From positions 491,501 through 555,500 of the forward strand of contig NZ_AP026709.1 of NCBI RefSeq assembly GCF_027923765.1: 64,000 bases of DNA. Direction: 5' to 3'. Under the pieces are notes generated by a model that saw only the letters and a program-made list of their open reading frames with translations, made no database searches and had not been told where the DNA came from. Each line of letters begins with the position of its first letter. The stretch's first letter is position 1. The position numbers and the translations under genes are program-made. Below, in pieces: positions 57,990 through 64,000 of this stretch. The stretch is from Pseudodesulfovibrio nedwellii. Its GTDB lineage: Bacteria > Desulfobacterota > Desulfovibrionia > Desulfovibrionales > Desulfovibrionaceae.

Positions 57990-58014
57990 TAAAGGTAAGA
58001 TTATCTTACCTTTA
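57990..58014. repeat. palindrome P3 in decayed KilA-N module 3
   Basis: Perfect 12-bp arms (first arm TAAAGGTAAGAT) around one central T, 25 bases in all. Frame equivalent encodes KGKIILPL. Confidence 0.9.
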
Positions 58015-58096
58015 ACCAACATCAATCGCCCCCTCGAATGTCTTCGGCTTTCCAAGGTCGGGGAACTGATGAATGCACTATCGTCAAAGAAGAATC

Positions 58097-58121
58097 CAAA
58101 GGCGGGATAATCCCGCCTTTG
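58097..58121. repeat. palindrome P4 in KilA-N module 4
   Basis: Perfect 12-bp arms (first arm CAAAGGCGGGAT) around one central A, 25 bases in all. Encodes KGGIIPPL. Confidence 0.9.
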
Positions 58122-58307
58122 ACCAATATTAAAAAAGGCCGTTACGGCGGCACGTTTGCCCATCCCATTATCGTCACAGTCACGGACGGGATGTTGAATC
58201 TCACCAGTCTTTGGAAAGCGTGTGGTGGGGATAAAAGCAATCAGCCCCATGCTTTTCTCCGCTCTCCAGCAACTGAAAAGATAATGATTGCTTTAGTTAA
58301 GAAGTCT

Positions 58308-58330
58308 AAAGCCGTAAATATTACGGCTTT
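58308..58330. repeat. palindrome P5 in KilA-N module 5
   Basis: 10-bp arms (AAAGCCGTAA) around ATA. Encodes KAVNITAL. All five palindromes lie just before the LTNI-like start of the end block. Confidence 0.9.
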
Positions 58331-58466
58331 GACCAACATTAAAAAAGGTCGCTACGGTGGAAACTTTGCCCATCCCATTATTGGCCTTGCATATGCTAAA
58401 TATCTCAGCCCGGAGTTCCATATTTGGTGCAATGATGTTTTGGTGACATGTAACACGCTTAAATAA

Positions 58467-58912
58467 TGAAGTTTTTGTGTTATTCAGAAAAAAGTTTAAC
58501 TTTCTTCTGAAATCTACTGAAAAATATCTATTCGATGTGACTAATAACATTATCGGAAGCACGAAACGTCAGCAATATTTTAACCGCCTTCCCCGGCATC
58601 GGAGAGACATGACCCCATCCTAAGTGAAAAAAGAGGCTAATAGCAATGTGTCATCGGCATAGACCTACATTGTTTTCGTTTTGCTTAAAAAATTAGACCA
58701 TCCGCATTTTGATCGGACTTTAGTAGTCTCTGAAGTTCAAACAAACCGACATTTGAAGAAAAAAAATTGCAAGAAGGGGAAAGCATCTTGTTGTAACGGG
58801 TCTTTTTTTGCGCAAAAAAAAATGAAAAACGTCATAAGCGTCTCTGAATTGGTCAGGGACGGAAACATCAAAAAATATTAAATAAATGAGTAATGCTCAT
58901 ATGGAGAATTCA
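58467..58912. other. 446-base AT-rich stretch without a supported gene
   Basis: Short open frames only. A frame at 58681-58881 is open but starts at TTG without a ribosome-binding site and is Lys/Cys-rich. I see no strong hairpin or repeat. Confidence 0.4.
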
Positions 58913-59131
58913 ATGATAAAGAATATGGATTTAACGAGAAAAAATTTATGGAATTTGAAGCCATTCCCGTTGCAGCCCAGTGTATGGAAAAGAAAAAAAC
59001 AGATGCGAGAATTGATTATTGAAACTAAAATTGACCTTCGCATTATTCGCCATCGGATTGAGAATCTATTGGATTATGATCCGATGGCAACGGCTCTTTG
59101 CTATGGTGGACAGACTGGGAGGGCTGCATAA
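58913..59131 (+). CDS. small basic protein of unknown function
   Basis: 72 residues, basic, helical, no family recognised. The ATG at 58913 has GGAG 6 bases upstream; an ATG at 58886 is also in frame. Its stop overlaps the next gene's ATG by one base, an operon-like junction. Confidence 0.5.
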   Translation: MIKNMDLTRKNLWNLKPFPLQPSVWKRKKQMRELIIETKIDLRIIRHRIENLLDYDPMATALCYGGQTGRAA

Positions 59132-59448
59132 TGATAAATTATGAATTTTGCGAAATGATGAATGTGGCAGAGGCGCGGAATGATATACTGTATGGAATGC
59201 CTATAAGACATGCTGAGAATGTTTATGGAAAGCACTTGCAACAAGGTTTCTACGCCAAAGACATTGTAGCGATTGAATACGATGGGAATGAAGATGGTTG
59301 GATATTTGTTTTTACAAATGAAAATATTGAAGATTGTTGGGCTCTAAAAGTGATTGGAAGTGGGCCTGATGATTTTGTTGAGATTACCAATATCCCTGAC
59401 GAAATCTTGAGCATTCTCAGTTATAATTATAATAATTCTGGTTCCTAA
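59131..59448 (+). CDS. hypothetical acidic protein
   Basis: 105 residues, acidic. GGAGGG at 59118-59123 and the one-base overlap with the preceding stop fix the start at 59131. The aromatic/acidic pattern (DGNEDGWIFVFTNENIEDCWAL) suggests a small beta-rich fold, but no family is recognised. Confidence 0.6.
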   Translation: MINYEFCEMMNVAEARNDILYGMPIRHAENVYGKHLQQGFYAKDIVAIEYDGNEDGWIFVFTNENIEDCWALKVIGSGPDDFVEITNIPDEILSILSYNYNNSGS

Positions 59449-59474
59449 TATCTAGGCTTGATGGAAAAAAGAAT

Positions 59475-59741
59475 ATGAATTTTATTTTGGCCTTTATAGA
59501 TGTTGCAGAAAGAGTCCAACGAATGACTATTGCTGTTGAGTATGCCTTGTCAGAAAATAGTTCCATGGTTAGGGCAGACTCTCTCGAATACATTAATAAA
59601 ATAACTGATATTATAGATATGGCTCAGCCGATAGTGGGTTGGATGGAGAGGGCGTTTGCAGAAATTGATGCGGTCAAAATTCGAATGAAAACGCTTCTGG
59701 AAAAACACTATTCTCCTAATTCGTTTTATGAAGCCGCTTAA
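59475..59741 (+). CDS. hypothetical small helical protein
   Basis: 88 residues, all-helical by composition. No family recognised. It follows the previous gene by 26 bases, same strand. Confidence 0.5.
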   Translation: MNFILAFIDVAERVQRMTIAVEYALSENSSMVRADSLEYINKITDIIDMAQPIVGWMERAFAEIDAVKIRMKTLLEKHYSPNSFYEAA

Positions 59742-60120
59742 TATTAAAATATAAATTCAACTTATAACTTCTATTGGTAAAAACTACCCAGATATCCTCG
59801 TGAAGGCGATTGAGAGTTAAAGATTAATGGGGCAGCGTATTCGTTGTTTTTACGTTGCCTCATTTTTAATTTAGCAGTTCAAAATAGCCCAAAACGGAAA
59901 AAGTCAACACTTCGAAATCGTATAATACTATGAAGAGAGTAAATATCTGGTTAAACAAATCCAGAAAAAGTTTTCTTCAATAACCCAAAAAAGAATAATT
60001 CAACACTCCTGTTTCGTATAAGAGAGTAGGAAGACTATTTGTTGAACAACTCCCAAAAGAATAAATTCCAGCGAAGTTCGAACTAATGCGAGGCGCGTAG
60101 CAGCCGAGTGAGAGTTCGAC

Positions 60121-60156
60121 TCGTAGGTGGGCGAAGGCGCAGCCGCCCAGCTACGA
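60121..60156. other. strong hairpin H1 in the island non-coding region
   Basis: TCGTAGGTGGGCG (60121-60133) pairs with CGCCCAGCTACGA (60144-60156), 12 of 13 pairs, with a 10-base loop. No T tail, so not a terminator. Confidence 0.85.
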
Positions 60157-60236
60157 AACATCTTCAATATTAATCAAAACACTTCAAGATTGAGGCTCTC
60201 CGCTTCGCTCCGATCCTTTCGCCCTCCCGGCGGGGA

Positions 60237-60279
60237 ACGAATTCTTCACGTCCAGAGCTTCGCTCTGGCCTGAATTCGT
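60237..60279. other. nested hairpin H2 in the island non-coding region
   Basis: The outer stem ACGAATTC (60237-60244) pairs with GAATTCGT (60272-60279). Inside it CCAGAGC (60252-60258) pairs with GCTCTGG (60262-60268) around TTC. Confidence 0.85.
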
Positions 60280-60334
60280 CGTGAGCTTCGCCTTACTGGG
60301 GTGTTCAGATTTAAAACTTTTAAGAAAGGAACAT

Positions 60335-61174
60335 ATGGATAAAATTGATCAAATGTTAAAGGACTTAGAATCCAAAATCTTTTCCGATAATGCCGACAGG
60401 ATATTCGCCAAAAGGCAACACCAGTATTGGAACGGATTCAAAGAGAAAGACCTTTTGAAGATTGTCCAGAAACAAATCAACAGATGCAAAAAGGAACTCA
60501 CTCAGACAGGAATGTTCGCCAAAGATGAAGACCTCAAAGACCTTGTTTGGGCTTGTGTCGGGCGATGTAGTCTAAAGTACGACCCAGCTAAACCGGTCAA
60601 GTTTACAACTTACCTTCATACCGCAGTTGATAACGCCATAAAGGATATGAAGAATGACATCGCCAAAAGAATGAAAGGCGGTTCCTATGGTTCTGAAGAA
60701 AAGGTTTTTGACCATGATTATCAAATTAAAATACCGGTGCCTCACGCAAGATTTATTGACTATCTGGAGAAATACACCGGCCAGTCAAAAGCTGAAATTT
60801 TGAGAAGCATAATGTGCTGGATCATGTTCTATCTACTGGAATCCACACAGAAAGCGGCTGTAGACTTTGAAGAGGAATATTCTCCCGAAATATATTCCGA
60901 AGTCCTGCATGAATTTACAGAGAAATATCAACCAGCAAAGAAGACCAACAAATCCCGTGGATTTCATTTTGATGGAATCTCCATTTTAAACAAATTGCTG
61001 CGTCAATCGAAAATTTCGCCATCGAAATTCATGACAGCGGCAATTGAATTTTATTTGAAAGGAATCCAACACACAGTCGAAAACGAAGGGTTGGAAGCGG
61101 CAAGAGATACCGCTTTAACAATGCCTTTGTTTCGAGAGGCAATGGATATTCATTTTACAAATCAACTCTCCTAA
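60335..61174 (+). CDS. island protein with a sigma-70 region-2-like segment
   Basis: 279 residues from the ATG at 60335, which has AAAGGA upstream; the frame is open from 60281 without support. Residues about 65-115 (LVWACVGRCSLKYDPAKPVKFTTYLHTAVDNAIKDM, cited by position) follow the sigma-70 region 2 pattern: hydrophobic helix, Asp-Pro, then KFxTYLxxAxxNAIxD. The rest is helical, lacks an evident region 4, and holds a Ser/Lys-rich middle. It could be an unusual sigma factor, anti-sigma partner or replication protein. It starts after the structured non-coding region. Confidence 0.55.
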   Translation: MDKIDQMLKDLESKIFSDNADRIFAKRQHQYWNGFKEKDLLKIVQKQINRCKKELTQTGMFAKDEDLKDLVWACVGRCSLKYDPAKPVKFTTYLHTAVDNAIKDMKNDIAKRMKGGSYGSEEKVFDHDYQIKIPVPHARFIDYLEKYTGQSKAEILRSIMCWIMFYLLESTQKAAVDFEEEYSPEIYSEVLHEFTEKYQPAKKTNKSRGFHFDGISILNKLLRQSKISPSKFMTAAIEFYLKGIQHTVENEGLEAARDTALTMPLFREAMDIHFTNQLS

Positions 61175-61282
61175 CTGGTGACCTTCCGGCTCGGCTGGAA
61201 AGTCGAGCAAAACGGCATCGTGAATGCCATCCTCATTACTTCCGGGGGTGGCATTCTCGTTTTGGAGAAAAGGAAATTAAAC

Positions 61283-61498
61283 ATGACAAAAGATAAGAAA
61301 ATTACATTTCGACTAGATGACAATTTACATGAATTTTTGAGTCGCATTTCAGACTTGGATGAGTGCTCACTTTCCAGCGTTGTACGGCATTTTTTGATGC
61401 ACAATGTCAGAGCGATTCAGGAACTCAAAGATTCAACCAACACAGAGGTTACTGGATGGTTCCTACGCAGACAGGCAGCGATGGCGGCAGATGCTTAG
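61283..61498 (+). CDS. ribbon-helix-helix regulator
   Basis: 71 residues with the RHH pattern: a short beta strand KKITFRLDD, helix NLHEFLSRISDL, turn, and helix SLSSVVRHFLMHNVRA. Such proteins bind DNA as dimers and often regulate plasmid or phage genes. AAAGGA lies before the ATG at 61283. A stem-loop (61223-61232 with 61246-61255) separates it from the previous gene. Confidence 0.7.
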   Translation: MTKDKKITFRLDDNLHEFLSRISDLDECSLSSVVRHFLMHNVRAIQELKDSTNTEVTGWFLRRQAAMAADA

Positions 61499-61555
61499 GA
61501 CTGTCAATTTTTCTGCTCGGACCTGCACCCCGCACCCCCATACAAGGATAAAAAC

Positions 61556-61780
61556 ATGGCACGACCAAAACACAAGTCTCTCGACACCCTTGAAGGGCTG
61601 CGAGATGAAATGCTTCGACTTTATTTGAAAGCAAAATCAGGGAAAATTGAACCGAAGGAACTCGGAAAATTGATTTACGCGTTGAACACCGTTTCCCAGC
61701 TTATCCGAGAAATCGAAGTTGTCGACCGACTCGATAAACTGGAAGAGACACAAGAGATGCTGAACGATGTCTCAGCATAA
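61556..61780 (+). CDS. hypothetical protein of the island operon (1)
   Basis: 74 residues, basic N-terminus and a leucine-rich helix-forming second half. No family recognised. It overlaps the next gene by 14 bases, so translation is coupled. Its size and position resemble small phage packaging or replication accessory genes, but nothing proves it. Confidence 0.6.
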   Translation: MARPKHKSLDTLEGLRDEMLRLYLKAKSGKIEPKELGKLIYALNTVSQLIREIEVVDRLDKLEETQEMLNDVSA

Positions 61781-62048
61781 TATTAAACGTCGAATCCGTG
61801 CTCTGGAGAAGGTCCAAGCCACATTGGAGAGCTTCAAAACGGCTCATCTTGGAATAGTCAAATTTATTTGTACGGAAGACGAATTATCGCAACTTGCTCA
61901 TGACATTGATGTCTGGAGCTTAACGGATGCTGGGGGGTGTTTAATCCCGCCTCCGAACGATCCTACGGAACTAGTGTCCGGCCTTTTGACAGGCCGATTT
62001 TTATTATTGAACGGCATTGCCCGTGTAACCTTTAACAGAAGGAATTAA
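61767..62048 (+). CDS. hypothetical protein of the island operon (2)
   Basis: 93 residues: a coiled-coil-like first third and a C-terminal part with a GGxLIPPPND turn. No family recognised. Starts within the end of the previous gene; the next begins 1 base after its stop. Confidence 0.6.
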   Translation: MSQHNIKRRIRALEKVQATLESFKTAHLGIVKFICTEDELSQLAHDIDVWSLTDAGGCLIPPPNDPTELVSGLLTGRFLLLNGIARVTFNRRN

Positions 62049-62049
62049 A

Positions 62050-62904
62050 ATGAGTAAATTTGGCTTTGAATTGATGGATGAACGGACCTTTCGTATTGGT
62101 GGAAAAAAATATGATATCCCAAATGCGGAGATTGAGCTTTCCACGATCTTTAAACCGGAAGAGCAATCGTACAATCAAGTTTTTCCTCAGCACGACACAG
62201 AACCTCTTTGCGCCTATAAAGCTCTTGACCTATATTGCTTGAAGCTCAATTGGCAGTTGTCAAAGATCAAGAGAATCTTCACCGAGAACGCTGACAATCT
62301 CTATAAAATGCAGCGAGATTTGCAGGCCCCAGAAGCGGCAAAATTGCTTTCAAAAGATGTTCAAGAATACTGCCGTCTTGTAGCCGAAGCTCGTCAAATG
62401 GCGGCTGATAAGAATTCTTTTGTGGACATGGTGAAATATCGGGCGACATTGCTTCCAGAGCCTTCGAGTAAAGAAGAGATGATGGTGCGCACCATAGCGC
62501 AGCAAACAATCAGGCAGGAGCTTGCAGCGCGTTATAAGCGGCTTGGACAAAATGACATGGAACGAACATCCAGTGCGTTGCGTTCCATTACAAAGACTGG
62601 TGACCTCGTTCAAGATTTGAACTTGTTGGAAGCCGTTCGAAAAAATACTCTTTTCGAACCCTCGGAGGGAATCTTTAAGATGGCCGAAAAGAAGTTGGTT
62701 GAAGCGTATTATCCGTGGATCAGTGATCTTGAAGAGATTGCAAAAGTTGTTGAAAAGTGGACTGCAAACAGAATGACTTTTCAAGCTATGCCAGCCTTGA
62801 AAGATGCATTGCCTTTCGGCCTTACACCGGAAAGTATTAAGGAAATGACCGAGCCGAAATCGGAACCGGAAAACCTTACAGAGATGATGAAGAAAGCTGC
62901 TTAG
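62050..62904 (+). CDS. hypothetical helical protein of the island operon (3)
   Basis: 284 residues, mostly helical, with a short beta N-terminus (KFGFELMDERTFRIGGKKYDI). No recognised domain. It is the last gene of the tightly packed 61556-62904 group; the intergenic region with inverted repeats and the recombinase follow. Size and architecture would fit a phage structural or accessory protein (inference). Confidence 0.65.
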   Translation: MSKFGFELMDERTFRIGGKKYDIPNAEIELSTIFKPEEQSYNQVFPQHDTEPLCAYKALDLYCLKLNWQLSKIKRIFTENADNLYKMQRDLQAPEAAKLLSKDVQEYCRLVAEARQMAADKNSFVDMVKYRATLLPEPSSKEEMMVRTIAQQTIRQELAARYKRLGQNDMERTSSALRSITKTGDLVQDLNLLEAVRKNTLFEPSEGIFKMAEKKLVEAYYPWISDLEEIAKVVEKWTANRMTFQAMPALKDALPFGLTPESIKEMTEPKSEPENLTEMMKKAA

Positions 62905-62960
62905 ACGCGGTCTAAGAAGGGTGAGCGGGGTGGATGTTGAAACCCCGTTCATTTTTATCA

Positions 62961-63074
62961 AGTGATATAATAAAACGAACGTTTTTTATTCTTGTTTTGA
63001 TATATAAAATGGGTTGACTATTTTATTCCATTGAATGTATAAATAAATCTCGTTGAACGTTTTATTATATCACT
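62961..63074. repeat. perfect 17-bp inverted repeats flanking the recombinase promoter
   Basis: AGTGATATAATAAAACG at 62961-62977 and its exact reverse complement at 63058-63074, 80 bases apart. The promoter of the recombinase lies between them. Next to the left arm the sequence continues as a dyad (AAAACG-AA-CGTTTT), the form expected for a serine recombinase crossover site; the right arm is less symmetric. Confidence 0.9.
63014..63043 (+). promoter_or_regulatory. sigma-70 promoter for the serine recombinase
   Basis: TTGACT at 63014-63019 and TATAAA at 63038-63043 with an 18-base spacer, five of six matches at each box. It lies about 45-70 bases upstream of the recombinase ATG. Confidence 0.75.
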
Positions 63075-63086
63075 GGAGAAGTGATC

Positions 63087-63698
63087 ATGGGAAAGGCAGT
63101 CGCATATGTCCGGGTTAGCACCACGAAGCAGGATGTTGAAAGTCAGGAGAACGCAATTCTGAAATACGCCGATTCCGAAGACATCAAAATTCACCAGTGG
63201 TTCAAACTGGAAGCCAGTAGTCGGAAATCGATTAAGGAACGCCGTATTGATGAACTTCTGAATGTCTTGGGAGATGGAGACACACTGGTTGTCTCGGAAC
63301 TCTCCCGCCTCGGAAGATCATTGTCCCAGATTGTTTTGACGATTGATGAGTTGCTGGGGAAGGGTGTGACCTTTGTTGCTATCAAGCAAGGAATGAAGCT
63401 TAACGGAGCCAAGGATATCACTGCAAAGGTTCAAATTGCCATGTTCGGATTACTGGCTGAAATTGAGCGTGATCTTATCTCAGAGCGCACTAAAATGGGC
63501 TTAGATGCCGCCAGAGCGAAGGGAAAGACACTTGGCCGTCCGAAAGGCAGCAAAGGCAAAAGCAAGCTGGATGGACGTGAAGATGAGATTGTTGACCTGC
63601 TCCAGAAGGGGATCAGCAGACGCGCTTTAGCATTGTATTTGAAGGTTGCTCCCCCGACATTAGTAAACTTCATTAAGAGCCGAAATTTGAGCGTCTAA
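63087..63698 (+). CDS. serine site-specific recombinase (resolvase/invertase family)
   Basis: 203 residues. The catalytic serine is Ser11 in AVAYVRVSTTKQ; the ELSRLGRS block, the long E helix region (TAKVQIAMFGLLAEIERDLISERT, by position about 110-135) and the C-terminal DNA-binding helix-turn-helix (about 165-200) are intact. It is the small resolvase/invertase type, not a large serine integrase. ATG 63087 is favoured over GTG 63081 by GGAG at 63075-63078. The inverted repeats around its promoter suggest that it acts on its own control region. Confidence 0.9.
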   Translation: MGKAVAYVRVSTTKQDVESQENAILKYADSEDIKIHQWFKLEASSRKSIKERRIDELLNVLGDGDTLVVSELSRLGRSLSQIVLTIDELLGKGVTFVAIKQGMKLNGAKDITAKVQIAMFGLLAEIERDLISERTKMGLDAARAKGKTLGRPKGSKGKSKLDGREDEIVDLLQKGISRRALALYLKVAPPTLVNFIKSRNLSV

Positions 63699-64000
63699 AG
63701 CCCCCCCCTGTCAAAAATGGCGGCTTCGTCGTTGCGGCTTCGGCCTCTCCATATTTTCGCAAAACCCTGACGTTGTCGGAGTTGAAAAAATTCGGACTAA
63801 CCCCGATTACCTCAAATTAAGTGAGTCTTCGTTGGTGTAGGGCGGGATAAATTGGTAAGTGTCATAAGCAGCATACATTTCTGGACAAAGATAACAATAA
63901 TTGTTTAATATATGTCGCTGCGCAACCTTTTGTAAATACAGGTTTTTTCTGTCAGGATGCTGATTGCTTTGCTTTCCAACACGGGGAAACCATTTAAGTG
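63699..64000. other. right edge, no gene seen
   Basis: 302 bases, AT-rich in the right half. No supported gene or clear terminator; the island continues past the window since no intact tRNA or second att copy appears. Confidence 0.5.

Larger units (their letters stand above)
57322..58466 (+). repeat. tandem KilA-N module array (four front parts, four end parts)
   Basis: The DNA contains recurring blocks. Front blocks (TCACGG... to GCGTGTGG) start near 57322, 57580, 57860 and 58170. End blocks (GGTCGYTACGGCGG... to CCATATYTGG) lie near 57491-57577, 57756-57838, a shortened one at 58136-58170, and 58347-58430. Between front and end each module has one palindrome. The blocks are combined differently: module 3 lost its end block, the next lost its front block. 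The period of the intact modules is close to 257 bases. Confidence 0.8.
57860..58466 (+). pseudogene. decayed KilA-N units downstream of the double-domain gene
   Basis: The sequence from 57860 continues the KilA-N pattern but with stops and a frameshift. The front block reads TTDGKLNLTSVW then stops; a second frame gives the palindrome region KGKIILPLTN joined directly to a second KPxxFLR-like piece (RPLECLRLSKVGELMNAL). Then a shortened end block KGRYGGTFAHPII is fused to a fresh front VTVTDGMLNLTSLW, and a last full unit ends in HIWCN at 58430. An ATG at 58038 could translate the last part (142 residues), but it has no ribosome-binding site. Confidence 0.6.
59742..60334. other. 593-base non-coding region with diverged direct repeats and GC-rich hairpins
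   Basis: No supported gene. The left part is AT-rich with spaced repeats (CCCAAAA at 59888, 59984 and 60052; CAACACT at 59905 and 60001). The right part (60065-60300) is GC-rich and folds strongly. It lies directly before the gene at 60335. Origin, ncRNA or regulatory region are all possible. Confidence 0.6.

Noticed and set aside
57457-58330. KilA-N palindromes considered as rho-independent terminators
   Set aside because: None is followed by a T run, and all lie inside reading frames at the same relative position.
57322-58466. Repeated blocks considered as a CRISPR array
   Set aside because: The repeat period is about 257 bases, the blocks code for KilA-N domains, and there are no short uniform repeats or cas genes.
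58681-58881. 66-codon Lys/Cys-rich open frame
   Set aside because: TTG start with no ribosome-binding site; composition follows the AT-rich background.
60121-60279. Island hairpins considered as terminators
   Set aside because: No T tails on either strand, and the GC-rich folds precede rather than follow a gene.

Overview
The window looks like the chromosome of a motile, anaerobic deltaproteobacterium of the Desulfovibrionaceae (Pseudodesulfovibrio/Desulfovibrio type). This placement is inference. It rests on sirohaem/[4Fe-4S] reductase-like proteins beside a ferredoxin, a nifU-nifS-cysK-cysE cluster without nitrogenase genes, a long PEP synthase, a fused SucC-SucD protein, a NIL-domain ferredoxin and a tmRNA tag reading ANDNYDYAMAA. 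Bases 1 to about 56,840 are ordinary core chromosome. From about 56,880 to the right edge the DNA is accessory and AT-rich, and its genes mostly match no family I recognise.

Core layout: a ferredoxin, cupin and two sirohaem-reductase-like proteins (1-2452); potassium uptake trkA-trkH (2617-5448); NAD biosynthesis nadC-nadA-nadB on the minus strand (5715-9255); the Mg transporter mgtE (9412-10749). A minus-strand run follows with cheZ, a PilZ protein, a NIL ferredoxin, a YbgF-like lipoprotein, a PLDc_N membrane protein, lspA and ileS (10826-17099). Next come a TPR protein and the sulfur/Fe-S cluster operon (DUF493, nifU, nifS, cysK, cysE; 18005-22240), then a REC-PAS-GGDEF-EAL protein and two small membrane proteins. 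ilvB-ilvN (25468-27415) is preceded by a valine-rich leader peptide and a textbook attenuator. A flagellin-like protein, two copies of a tRNA-Pro/tRNA-Thr unit, cheW, a Smr protein, a two-gene SUF system, a TetR regulator, a glycosyltransferase, sucCD, a DHH phosphoesterase and the CCA-adding enzyme come next.

From 39,679 the genes form two functional groups. Biotin ligase sits directly before pyruvate carboxylase, which is its probable substrate, and PEP synthase follows, giving an anaplerotic/gluconeogenic node. A motility block holds flaG, fapA, motA and two motB-type genes. The tmRNA and an ABC export operon (permease, ATPase, HlyD-type lipoprotein) close the core part.

The island begins at a 3' fragment of a tRNA gene (56,841-56,880) that still has its terminator, which is a typical att scar. 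Inside are a tandem, partly decayed array of KilA-N modules, several small unknown genes, a strongly structured non-coding stretch, a protein with a sigma-70 region-2-like segment, a ribbon-helix-helix regulator, three unknown genes in a tight operon, and a serine recombinase. The recombinase promoter lies between perfect 17-bp inverted repeats. The most striking observation is in the KilA-N array: every module carries a palindrome at the same point of its reading frame, with the dyad kept but the sequence different in each copy.
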